A DNA stretch of 64,000 bases from NCBI RefSeq assembly GCF_014805625.2, contig NW_023998414.1, positions 23,306,020 to 23,370,019 on the forward strand, read 5' to 3'. Shown piece by piece: positions 24,901-35,942 of the stretch; the first letter of the stretch is position 1, and every line of letters begins with the position of its first letter. A program made the position numbers and the translations under genes. The notes under the pieces were generated by a model, which ran no database searches, had not been told where the DNA came from, and saw nothing but the letters and a program-made list of their open reading frames with translations. This stretch comes from Glossina fuscipes (Eukaryota > Arthropoda > Insecta > Diptera > Glossinidae).

Positions 24901-27590
24901 CAAATTTTCTTTTTTTTTTTTTTTTTTTTGTACTGCTTTAACTGACACTGCAGTGCGTCATATGATTTCGTTAAATACGATCTCCTGTGTAGAGTATTGT
25001 TGCGGTGCTGATAAATTTCCGGTCAAAAAAAAAAAAAAAAAAAAAAACAATACAAAAATTGTTGGTTTGTTTTTAACGATTGTTTTATTTATACGTTTAA
25101 ATAAAATAAAACAATGCAATTCAACGATTAGCCATTGTATTGGAAAGCATTAAAGGGCAAAAGGGAAAATTTATATAAATTTTTTAAGTATCATTATAAC
25201 CAAATTCAATTAAATTATTCTGAGAAGACGTACGTACTTACGTGTGCTTATAACCAATACGTATAATGTGAGCTCGGCTTGAAATTACTAGCATAGCAAC
25301 AAAACTCCGAAATTACTAAATGTTATCACACACAGCACAGTTTCAGATGAATATATAAATAGCTTTAGCTGATGCGGTTGTGCCTATATACAATAACAAA
25401 TGGCATTTTGTGACCGCGTTTTTAAAATTAAATAATTGCTCGATGATGAAGATTCCACAGATTAAGCGACAATTGTCCGTTCACTTGTAATAACTCCCTC
25501 GAATACTTGAAATTGAAAAATCATGTAAGCCAACCCACAAGTAGAGAGAAGTTAATTTTTGTATAAAGTTTAGGGTATTTGCCAGAATAGTTTAGGCCTT
25601 TCTCCAAGGCCAAAGGCAAGGGAAAGCCAAGGCACTATCAAAGGCAAATTAAGAGCTAATCACTTTTAGAAATACTTAACCCATTAGAAACCGAGAGATC
25701 TGATTTAAATCAGCGTAACGTTAATGTTCATACTTTATAGAGGGAATGGATGGGTATATGATGGCTGGGCGCACACTTACTATGCTGCGTCCACCACCCT
25801 ATCTCCTTCTCTTTCTTACTTCTTCGCAACACTCAAGGTTACCCCCACGGTTATTGGACACGACCCGTGTGATCGATGATCTTAAAAGCAAAATATCTAC
25901 AATTTCTTAAAACTCAACCTACTAAAAAGTAGAAGATGATCAGTTCAATGATAATCGTGTTTCGATCCATGATGAGAGCGGCCAACTTCGCTATTCTAGC
26001 CAAAGCTTCAATGATGATTTCCTAAGATGGACAGACAGACTGACATAATTAAAGATATGCCACTATTGTGAGTCATGCGGTGAGTGCATACAATGAGACC
26101 ACCACTTACTTATTACTTACTTGTTGCCAAGGTGTTAAGAGAATACAAGGTGTTAATGAGAGTATAATTTCACTTAATTCGACCAGTATTGCCTGTGGTC
26201 ACTTCTTAATATAATAAGCATAAATCACTGCTTTTCTCTCTGCGATAAACTTGGTAATTCTGCTATGATTCGTGGAATCTTCTTCAACATCAAAAACTAT
26301 CCGGAAATGATTGGGCAAAATGAATTGATTTATTAAACGTGAATATAAAGATGCAAATATATAAAAACAAACATTAAGTTGGAAGAGAAATAAAAATGAA
26401 AAGTAATGAGATAATATTCAAGCAATAGTCAGTTTCAATCTAATTTCACTTGGACTTTAAACTATCAAGTTTAAGAGGCTTAACTACAAAAATACAGATA
26501 TATATATTTTCTGATGCAAAACGAATGATTTCCAATATCTCTTCCAAACTAAATAAGGCAGTTGTAAACGATCGGGAATACATTTTTGAATTGAACTTGA
26601 ATTTTAAATTTATTCCAATAGGTGTACAAATAAGTTGTCTGGTTCGAAATGTTGTTCTTACTTTATAAAATCTACCTGTTGCGCTCATATTTACCGAAAT
26701 CACAGGTATAGATAGATTTGACACTGATATATCGCTGATATTGTGATGTTAGCTTCAATTGTTTCCAAGCTGTCTTTCAGAGTGTCCTTCAAAGTGTAAC
26801 GATCTAAATGCAGTTGAATTTATTTGCGCCCCTAATAATAAAAAATTATATTTAACATGATATTCTATCCATTAATTGAAGTAATTGCAGGGTACGCCAA
26901 ACCTAACTTTGTACGGCCTAACATTCCGTAAGCAAATCAAAAAACAATTTCCCTTTGCTTACTGTGTCACTTTTTTTTTTATGCATAAAAAAAGAAAATA
27001 TTTTGTAAAATTCAGAAAAATCGTACAATGCATCTATGCAGGTAACGGGCAGAAAAATAAAAGCGAAGATAGTTGCGACGATTAGTATCTTTCTAAAGTC
27101 GCTTAAGCTTGACTTCAAATAACGGTTGATAAGTGCGGAAATTGAACTTAACCTCACAAATTTAACAGTCAACTTGAATAACGTTATTGTATATAGTAGG
27201 TAGGCATGTCTATCAAGATAATAAGAAAAATTCGTAATATGAAGAAGATCAAGGGACTTATAACAATGAAAGGCAATAAAATAAGTGAGTAAAAAATTGA
27301 TATTCAATTGTGATTAAATCGTGTATACCCATCACCGTTATGCTAAACCAGCTAAATTTTCATACTCTTTGCTGTTGGGCGGGCGCGGTTGATTTTTCCT
27401 TCGTCAGAATGGAAGTGAAAATTTATGTGATCTGTGTGTTGTACTTTATGAGTAATAAGCAAAAAAAAAAAAAAAAAATGGAAAGCAAAAGTGTTCACAG
27501 TTTATGTTCTTTAGGCATGTGGGCTTGTTGTGGGCGTGTCCTCTGACCGGGATACTTCTAGATGATATAGTCAATTTCGCGCACGGAAGA
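21960..27590. other. Non-coding stretch with two unexplained open frames
   Basis: A minus-strand frame of 101 codons (22227-21922) and a + frame of 122 codons (22719-23087) are not low-complexity, but I recognise no domain in either and see no clear splice sites. Simple repeats include the CT-rich block 24643-24690, T-run 24910-24929, A-run 25025-25047 and A-run near 27462-27478. A possible degraded TGTCTGTCC signature on the minus strand lies at 26028-26043. Confidence 0.45.
22719..23087 (+). other. Unrecognised 122-codon open frame
   Basis: ATG to TGA with a translation that is not dominated by simple repeats and contains many charged residues (for example KRSRLLITELGHLRIGELRL). No motif, signal or transmembrane segment that I can assign. 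In sequence this AT-rich, a 122-codon frame can occur by chance; it could also be part of a decayed transposon. I see no convincing start context or splice sites. Confidence 0.15.
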
Positions 27591-27594
27591 CTGT

Positions 27595-27725
27595 TCACCA
27601 TAGATACTGCATACCTGGCCAGACGGACATGCTTAGGTACATTGCGAATTTGACGCAGGCCAATAATTTATATAGTTTATGGGGTTTTTAAAACTTTCTT
27701 CTGCGTGTTATATAGATATTGAAAA
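27595..27725 (-). mobile_element. INE-1/DINE-like repeat fragment, minus strand
   Basis: On the + strand reads CCAGACGGACATGCTTAGG, then AATTTGACGCAGGCCAATAA, TATAGTTTATGGGGTTTTTA and AAACTTTCTTCTGCGTGTTA. Reverse-complemented this is the INE-like head: TAACACGCAGAAGAAAG, then the TAAACTATA block, then CATGTCCGTCTGG. Confidence 0.55.
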
Positions 27726-27801
27726 AAAAAAAATGAAATTTTGAAACACTCTATGTATTGGATGGGTATGGTCAATTTTTATCCTTCTTGTTGGAATTTT
27801 T

Positions 27802-27985
27802 GTAAATTTATCTGCTCAAGTTTTTGAGTCATCAGCAAAAAAACAACTTTTTATTTTTTCTGGTGATCTCAACCTACCTGGTATTGTAGGCGAGTCGTTC
27901 GACCGCTTTCGCCCATTTTCTCTACCAAGCACTTCCAAATGTTTCTGCCAGAGGAATACTTACAACAGACGGTATACAAACGGTC
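27802..27985 (+). pseudogene. Possible non-LTR retrotransposon endonuclease-domain fragment
   Basis: An open stretch of about 60 codons contains AKKQLFIFSGDLNLPGIVGE. The phrase GDLNLPGI resembles the GDFNxPxxxW block that holds a catalytic Asp and Asn in the APE-type endonuclease of Jockey/CR1/I-group LINEs, and the preceding hydrophobic strand is in the expected place. The following residues drift out of register, as expected of a decayed copy. It sits between two minus-strand INE-like fragments. One motif only, so the call is tentative. Confidence 0.4.
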
Positions 27986-28011
27986 AGCTGGACAGAATTG
28001 GATGCTGCTCA

Positions 28012-28070
28012 AGAGTATATTTACTTTATGGGATCTCTGAAACTTTCTTCTGGACGTTGCCTCCCCCCTC
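28012..28070 (-). mobile_element. INE-1/DINE-like repeat scrap, minus strand
   Basis: TTTACTTTATGGGATCTCTG followed by AAACTTTCTTCTGGACGTTG repeats, with few changes, the block at 27671-27709. It marks a second partial copy about 350 bp away in the same orientation. Confidence 0.5.
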
Positions 28071-28079
28071 CGTCCAATA

Positions 28080-28700
28080 AAATTACATCAAACCACTTCT
28101 AACAATCATTTTATTTCGCAGGCAAATAATTTAAGTTGAAACCATGCGAAATTCTTTATTCACTTCTCTTTCGAAGAACATATGCAGAGCTAAAAGAAAT
28201 TGTCTTTGAATAAAATCGCATAGGAAAACTAAGGCCAGAGTTGTAATTTTTGTTAACAAATTGTACTGCGCAAAATGACCGCCATGAACTTTTTGTTTGA
28301 AAAAAAATGTCGGCTATCTATGTGCCGCGGTGTACCCACGCATTACATATAAAAATTCTTACTTTTTAAAACTTGTTTTCAATTTCAAAAAAAACCACAA
28401 ATTCTCTAACTACACAAAATTTTTAAGCATTAAAGCTTCTTTTTGTTGTTGTTACTTTTTCAATATATTTATTATAAGTTAATACGCAGCTGAGCATTAC
28501 TAACATACAGTATAAGTATATAACCTCGTTCCTCGTTGCGATAGAAAACTGTAAGAAAATGAAAAATATAAAAATAATAAAACTACAAAAAAAAAAAAAA
28601 AATTGGAAAAGACAAAAATAGTTATTTGTTTCAAAACTGAAAGTAAATTTCATACATAAGTTTGCTTCTTCTATATATATATATATATATTTTGTTGGTA
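28080..28700. other. Non-coding stretch upstream of the host exon
   Basis: AT-rich, with an A-run at about 28587-28602. No coding or RNA signal seen. Confidence 0.5.
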
Positions 28701-29101
28701 GTACTTAACTAACACTTAAAAAAAAGTTCCGCTGTGTTGTATATACTCATATATATCCGGCACTTAATTCCTGTCATAACTTCTTCTGTTGATATTTGTC
28801 AGTGTGCATTAAATGTTGTGTATTCTGTCGTGTATAATTTTTTTTTTTTTTTTTTTTTTTGCTGTTTTTGTTTTTGTTTTGTTTGCAAAGTTCATTTTTT
28901 TTTGAACAAGTTGAGTGAGTCTGCAACGTAGTTTTTCCTTAAAGTTACATTATGTTGTTTAAATGCCGCAACTGCTGCTATTTGTCTTGTCTTAGTAGTG
29001 CTTTTGCTGTTAGCTGCTGCTACCCTGCTACTACTGCCTTAGTTACTATGATATATAATATCCGTTATAAACATTAAGTCTTTCTCTTTTTCTTATACAT
29101 A

Positions 29102-29132
<31 letters not shown>

Positions 29133-29498
29133 GTATGTATTTTACTAAACAGAATCAACAACGCTTTCACTCCTTTTATTTTTTTCAGTTTGAAATGCTA
29201 GAAAGTATCAACCAGTAAACACTGCTTGCGTTATATACAAAAAGGAAAACAAATGCAGTAAAAGGAGAGAAACAAAAAAAAAAAAAAAAAAAAAAATAAA
29301 AAAAAAAGGCAAAAAACCAAGAACAAAAAATTAAAACTTTTATATAATATGTGGATAAGCGGAGACGAATAGACATACCTACGTATACATTTGTATCTAA
29401 TTGAATACGTGCCTGACAAAGGATTTCTTCTTACTTTCTTTTAACGTCAACAACATCTTAAATATTGTCAAGAAGTTGATTTATTCTGATGCAACATC
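28700..29498 (+). other. Sequence upstream of the coding exon (5' UTR or intron)
   Basis: Holds a T-run (28838-28860), a (TA)n block at 29104-29140 and an A-run around 29275-29307. Just before the ATG there is a pyrimidine-rich stretch (29421-29442) followed by AG dinucleotides at 29471 and 29474 that could serve as a 3' splice acceptor. Whether transcription starts here or an upstream 5' UTR exon is spliced in cannot be decided from sequence alone. Confidence 0.35.
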
Positions 29499-30635
29499 AT
29501 GACGGTAAAATTGGGTAAATTGTTTGGTACCAACTCCTCTAACAATAGCACAACGCATAACAAGATGTCATCACCGCCCCCACTGCCGCCGCCAAATCCT
29601 TCACTGTCATGCAATTATTATAATGCCAACACAAATCAACATCATCACCAGTTACAGCAGAAGAGTCAACGAGCCTTTAATCCCTATGTGGATGAAATGG
29701 AAGATGATAATATATCTTTATACTCGACAACTGCTTCGATTATAACGGCAAGAGATCATCCGTATAATAATTCGCAACGTCCCTTGTTGGCCGACAGGAA
29801 ACCGCAATTGCTGTTGGGCAGCAATGCTAGCAATAACAAAAAGAAAACTAAAAATCAAACCACAGCAAATCAACAGTCTTCCCCTAAGCTTAGTCAAAAC
29901 CACCATCAACAGCAACAGCAACAGCAACAGCAACAACAGCCGCAACAACAACAACAACAGCAACAACAACAGCAACAAGAACAAAAGCAAAAACCAGAAC
30001 AAAAGTCTTATATATCACCCTATGTACAGCAACAGAAACGTGATAGCGTCAAAGGTTTACATGGTTTCAATGACTTCGATATACTCTCCCAGCAATACAA
30101 TAAACATTTACAATCACCGCACATTGGCTACCCATATGGTAGTCCACCGTCACCTAATAGCAATTCAACGGCAGTAGACTTTGTCTTCGATTCTGCCGAA
30201 TCGACAACGACACCGATATACCGAAACAATTATGCGAGCATATCAACACCGTTAACCGTAACAACTTGTTACGGTAATGCTGTTTGTGATTATGGCTCCA
30301 CATTGGCAACATCGGCTACGATTGAGGTTAATGAAATCGATTATTATAGATCCAATACGAACGTTGATGCAATCAACAAATTATCACGTTTCGAAGATGA
30401 TTTTTGTAATCGTCGTAATATAAATTTTTCAAAAATTGATAAAAAATTAGCAACGAGCGACGATACGAACTTATATGAAGGACCATTTATATTTGGCATA
30501 CCCCCCGAACAACAAACCGATTTTACTCGTTTAGGTATAAATGGTCGCAGCTTCGATGATATCACCTCTTGTAAGGCTGTGCTAACAAATAACGGCAAGC
30601 AAAAGCTTGACAAATCTATGAAACAAACGGTAACG
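29499..30635 (+). CDS. Coding exon (first coding exon, partial gene) of an unrecognised Q/N/S-rich protein
   Basis: Open frame of 379 codons from ATG 29499 to a GTAAGT donor at 30636, which leaves phase 0. The frame itself continues to a stop after 391 codons, but the donor is a near-perfect consensus, so I end the exon there. The start is supported by an in-frame TGA at 29487-29489 and an A at -3. Residues 1-12 are basic/hydrophobic (MTVKLGKLFGTN). Residues 26-35 are a PPPLPPPNP run that could bind SH3/WW domains. Residues 48-56 are His/Gln-rich and 66-71 acidic. Residues 135-160 are a His-His then polyglutamine tract (11 Q, one P, 12 Q) encoded by mixed CAG/CAA. The rest is Ser/Thr/Tyr/Asn-rich, with a less repetitive C-terminal part (about 280-379) that looks the best candidate for conserved sequence (for example GPFIFGIPPEQQ, RSFDDITSCKAVL). 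No signal peptide or membrane segment is visible; most of it looks disordered, which suggests a cytoplasmic or nuclear scaffold or regulator. Function unknown. Minus-strand Leu-rich ORFs across the repeat are shadows. Confidence 0.85.
29907..29992 (+). repeat. CAG/CAA (opa) repeat within the coding exon
   Basis: Mixed CAG/CAA codons encoding 23 glutamines interrupted by one proline (CCG), ending in GAA. The mixture of synonymous codons argues for selection on, or stabilisation of, the glutamine tract and against a recent pure-repeat expansion. Typical of fly developmental and neuronal regulators. Confidence 0.9.
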
Positions 30636-30641
30636 GTAAGT
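30636..30641 (+). other. Predicted 5' splice donor (GTAAGT) of the coding exon
   Basis: ACG|GTAAGT gives a consensus donor directly after codon 379. A weaker alternative, GTAACG at 30630, lies six bases upstream and would remove two codons in the same phase. No matching acceptor with an obvious coding continuation is visible downstream in this window. Confidence 0.7.
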
Positions 30642-31630
30642 AAATCAAATACGTTAACTTTGTTTCGAACATAAATAACACTTACCACTTACTTTTAAAA
30701 TGGCTAGTGACAGCACCTGTTAGGCTTCCAGCCGAAAAGCATTTATATATTTTGGGTAGAAAGTTTGTTTGACATAACGAACTTGACGGAAATATGCTAA
30801 GAGCGCAATGCATTTAATATTGAATTCTTTTATTTAAACAAAGGCATGTAGTTAGTGAAAGCAACATTGTTGTTTTTGTTGTTGTTGTTGTTGTTGTTTA
30901 TTAACATAGCCTAACTATGGACAAACAGATAGTGGATTAACCTTGACGAGGTTGAAATAAATTTTTATTTATTTTTGGATCACAATTGCTTTGCAAGATA
31001 AAGTGTTTAAGTTGTAATCACGATTCTAATAACTAACGTACTGGCAAATAGATCTGGCGGAACCTACTCGAGATGCTTATAAACTCCAAGGGATTCTCTA
31101 AAGCATGTTAAAATTATGGAGCAGAAAGGTGTTTGTGAAAGCAATAATGAAATCTGCTTAGAGATATTTTCGTTAATGTCCGATTTGCTTTGATGCTGCA
31201 TGATGAAGATATCATATCATATATAGCATTAGAAGAAAGAGAAGAAGAATCTTCGAAATCAAGCGCTTAATTTTTACAACACTATGAAATCAGAAAAGTT
31301 TTTAAATCAGGATTTTTTCCAAGTTTCGTATATGGTGCCTTGCAATAAACGTATCAAGCTTTTCTATGAACACGTATGCGGGATGCAGTAAGGTCCGTTA
31401 GTCTATTCGTAAATCTTCTTTCTGTTATCGCATGTTTTTGTTTAAAGCTCAAAACCTCACAAGGATGGGTTAAATCACACTTGGAATACACCCGATAAAG
31501 GCTAAACTTTACATAAAATTTAATTTGAATAAGTAATTATCTAATACTTGTTATCTAAAATCTGTTATAAATATTTAGTAGCGATAATGGTCTTAACTGA
31601 CCACTATAGATGCCTATAACTATTACAAGT
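30642..31630 (+). other. Presumed start of the intron after the coding exon
   Basis: Non-coding; (GTT)n at 30867-30899 is the only long simple repeat. No alternative exon was recognised. Confidence 0.45.
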
Positions 31631-31639
31631 TGTCTTATT

Positions 31640-32370
31640 ATGAAGAAGTCGATCAAACTTTACACCTCCATTGCAGTATTCATTGAAAATCTTTACACCA
31701 CATGTGATGGTATAGGGTTTATTAAATTAGTGCGCATGTATGTAAGCTGCGGAAGGGCTTAGTACACCGGTGAAACGGAAACATTTCTTAAATCGATCTA
31801 AGCCTGTCTGACCGTCTGTCTGTCAAATGTCTGTCCATCTATATTTTGTGCACCGTAATATGGTACACAAATGTACTTTCATCGAAGTACATGACCGCTA
31901 GTGAAAATGGGGCGGATCCGTCCATTCTTCCAGTCTCTCCCCGTAATAACTCCTTATTTTGAAAACTCGTTACGCAATTTTCAAAATTTCTCGGCAAAAG
32001 TAAGTAAGTAATAGTATTTCGGCATTTCAAATTGGTATGAAAATTTTGGATTGGCTGAGGCAAATTTTTGAACTCCCTCTCATATAATCGCTCCTACGAG
32101 AACCGAATTGTAGAAAAGTAGAATTTCCAATATTTCATGGTAAAAATTGTCCCATATAAATCTACCTTAGTGAATTTGGACCACATAGGTCTATTTTATG
32201 AATACGACCGTATATAAAAATTCTCATGCAACGAAAATCCTTATATATCAAAAAAGCTTAATTGTTTATTTTTTGTGAGGATAAGTTTTTCATAATAGTA
32301 GTTAAATAAAAAAAATTAATTGAAATCGGTGAAAGGGCATATAAACGCAGCCTCAAACATACTGTGAGCA
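31640..32370 (+). mobile_element. INE-1/DINE-like repeat, copy 4 (head-type subfamily)
   Basis: Head block ACACCACATGTGATGGTATA, GGGTTTATTAAATTAGTGCG, CATGTATGTAAGCTGCGGAA at 31691-31751, then TTAAATCGATCTAAGCCTGT and CTGACCGTCTGTCTGTC at about 31787-31823. The head aligns with 20.21-20.34 kb. The 74-codon minus-strand frame here is a shadow of the repeat. Confidence 0.6.
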
Positions 32371-32379
32371 ACTGTGTTT

Positions 32380-33000
32380 TTTAAAAAGAATAAAAAATTG
32401 TTTTTTTTGCTCATTACTCATAAACTACAGTGGAAAAATATAGTACAAAAATGTAAACGTATATTCTATGAGCGGTGCTGTGGGACCTGTACAAGATCAC
32501 ACCTATCCAATATTATAGTGTATCAAAATTAAATTTTTTTTGCAAGACCTTTATGAGGCACAGAACAAAACTTCAAAATCTATATGAAGTACATAAATTC
32601 TTGGCCAATTTCAAATTCGGTATGCTGTTAAGTTAAGCATGTCCGTCTGTCAGTCCGAAGATATCGCCTACAAACTTGCAAGAGGATTTCAAAAGGTCTT
32701 AAACTTTTTAAAGAACACGCCTACAATATAAGAAAAACTATGAACGGTCCGGTGCTTCTGGTGCTCTTTGCTCTTTGCTCATTGCTCATTGCTCACACAT
32801 AAAACACACAGCATGCGCATCTAATAAATTTTCAGTTTTATTTTGAAAATGCAAAAAAAATCTATCACGCCCATTCAATAGTAGAGTGTAGAGTATGTAA
32901 ATTTAGTTCATTTAATTTTCTTTAGCCGTTTTTTGCGATAACGATGATGGGTGTTAAAGATTCGATCACGATCGTAATATCATTTTCTTACTTGTTGTTA
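32380..33000 (+). mobile_element. INE-1/DINE-like repeat, copy 5
   Basis: Shares ACTCATAAACTACAGT with 44.2 kb, then CCAATATTATAGTGTATCAAA and CTTTATGAGGCACAGA with 0.9 kb, then GCATGTCCGTCTGTCAGTCC at about 32637, and ends GCGATAACGATGATGGGTGT, palindrome CGATCACGATCG (32963-32974), ATCATTTTCTTACTTGTTG. A GCTCTTTGCTCATTGCTC run (32764-32792) is a local tandem repeat within the copy. Confidence 0.65.
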
Positions 33001-33009
33001 AACTTGTTT

Positions 33010-33577
33010 CAATATTTACTAAAGTTTTTAAATCATATTAACCTGTGAATGTATGTGTAAATAATTGAATGAATACATTTACAGTAATGTTTACATAAAA
33101 CTTGTTTACATTTAAAATTTTCATAAGAGTTACATTTATTTTCTATACACATATAAGTGTGTACTTATGTGTATATCTTGTCTATGAATGCACTTAACTA
33201 TGCAGACTTGCATACACTCTCAATTTATATCGTTTATACAAGAGTTAATATAAGAATCATTATAGTATTAAATTTGTAAATAATAACAGAAGTATTTGTG
33301 CATAAAAGAAAAACACAAGCTTTCATAACGACTGTGTGTGTTACTTGTTATAACGGCATAATAATATCTGTGGCAAATACATAAACGTGTAAAACGCATA
33401 TAGACAACTACTGTGCAAATCTTAACTATTGCAATTGCTCAACCAACAAAGGCAGCATATACACAGCATATTCAAGCAAACTAACTACATACTACATAAT
33501 ATGAACATCAATGATAATAATAGAAAATAATAACAAGATTTTATTATTCTAGGTAATAGGAAGATGTTAGTTAGTTG

Positions 33578-33616
<39 letters not shown>

Positions 33617-33644
33617 GGTTAACTTGTTGATTAAATAAGATTTC

Positions 33645-33688
<44 letters not shown>

Positions 33689-35149
33689 TTACTTAATATT
33701 ACAATTAAAATCACTAAAGTATGCATTAATTTAATCATTTTCTTACTCATCAATATCTCATCAAAACACATATGAAATTGAGTGTGAATTAGTTTATCTG
33801 CAAGTCTGTGACCAGCTTGTAACATACACGACATAGAAATAAAATCAAAATAATGCCCGCAACGTTCATAATTGGTTAATCCAATTATCGCCGAAGTCAA
33901 CTTGGAAGAATTTTCAAGGTGCGACAAATCATTGTTTCAATTTAAACGCCCAACCACAAATTGAATACAATTCACGATAGTGAGTCTACGCTTAAACGAC
34001 CAAAATGTATCTCATATACAAGGCACGGATGAATGGAATAATACGCATAATAGCGCATGTATTTTAAAACTCATAAGTGATCCCTTTTTTTTTCTTGAAG
34101 ACGAATCAAGCAATGTCTGACAGGAACGATCGTTTATGAAATTGTTCGGGGTAACGAGGCAATTAATTAAGTAATTTGAAGAACAAACATTATTGAATTG
34201 ACAGCTAATCGCTACGATTTTCATTTATTCCAGAATCTAAACAGAAAACGTTTTCACTTTCTTTCACGTCTTATTATCGATCGAATTCACTCATTGATAA
34301 AACTGAGGCGACCAATGTGTAAGAACTTTAAAAAGACATTTGTAAAAAGTAATATTTTTTAAACTCTACTGCGAAAAGTTTTGATCCAATGGCTCATTTT
34401 TTGAGTCCACTGCAATATAATCGTTTCTAGAGAGACACAATTTGTAATATTTTTTAATGAAAATTGATTTTCAATAATAATTTCATAAAAATGTAACGTA
34501 ACTTAACCAAATTTGTCTTGTAGCGAAAAAAAAAAGAAAACTCAATATGAATGTAGCTAAAGGATACAATTATCTATAGCAAGAAAATTCATTTCATTAA
34601 ATTTGGAACACATAAGTTCACGTTTTAGGGCAAAGGCTTTCTTTCATATAAAGATTCTTGGGTAAAATTATTACTTTATCGAAAATAATGAATGAAGATT
34701 ACGTGAAGAATTGGATTAGGTGACGCCCTCACGCTCTCACGCTCTCACATTTTTAAGTAAAAAAATATATCTAACATTGTTTGATATTCGCCATCCTCAG
34801 GAGATCTCAGGGAAGCGCAAACTTTTGACAGTAGATCCTGGCATTGATATCTCTGACACCGTTACAACGCCTGTCGTCGCCATCATTGTTAATATGAATG
34901 CACTTCAAATGCGGCAACCAAAACGAGACACATCTGATCGGAATCTGATATGGAAGATTAGATGAACGCATAGAAACTTATTTATTGTCCTAAGTTACTG
35001 AAATGCTCTACGGCCCCCTCTCAACGTAATGGCGATTTTCGTATGCAATTTAAGAACTAATTTAAAAGTAAATTTAAAAATCTCTCTTGAAACTTTTATT
35101 TAATCTAAAATTGCGCTCATTAAAAACATTTGTTACGTCATTATATATA

Positions 35150-35186
<37 letters not shown>

Positions 35187-35459
35187 AATGCTGCAAACAG
35201 CGTTGTTTTAGAAATTTTTACTAGATTTCTCTTCTTTTTTTTGCTGACAGGCAACCAAGCAACCACGCTGTGTTTTATTATATTAATTTTTGTATTATGG
35301 CCTGTTGTTAAAAGACCAATTGTACGGTTCTCCACGAAGAGTCCTACTTAACTCTTTGCTTATCCTCGCTATTACTTCTCCTTATTTTATAGAACTAAAT
35401 TCTGTTATAATTGACATTTGCCACGTTTTGCTAAGCTACGTTCATGAGTTTTTCTCATG

Positions 35460-35498
<39 letters not shown>

Positions 35499-35911
35499 AA
35501 GGCCTCAAAAAATGTTAAGCAAGTGCAAAATGTTTGCGCAAAACCTTAAGGCTAGTAAAAGAAATTTGTTTTATTATTATCATTATTATTATTATTATTA
35601 TTATTTTTTTTTTTTCACTAGAAGACAAAAGTAGAAAAAAGATAATAGAGAAGAAGAAAGTTTTGAACAACGGCATAGAAATGGGGGGCTAAAAGAAAGA
35701 AAGGAAAAGAATGGCGAAGAAAGAAAATAAAGAAAAAGAAAAAGTGAGATTTTCCTTTTCCATTCGCGTTTTTATTATTTAAATAAAATTTAATGAGGAA
35801 CATCTGCTTAGTTAAACAAGTGCAATGCTTGCACTTGCTTTCTCTTACATGGTGGGGGATTGGCGGATATAATAGAACTTTTTCTCTTTGAAATGAAATT
35901 TGAACAAAAGC

Positions 35912-35942
<31 letters not shown>

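Noticed and set aside
29718..30002. Leu-rich minus-strand frame opposite the host exon
   Set aside because: It is the reverse complement of the CAG/CAA tract; poly-Leu here is a shadow.
33567..33616. (TTAG)n as a telomeric repeat
   Set aside because: The insect telomere unit is TTAGG, and higher flies lack it; this is a short internal tetranucleotide array.
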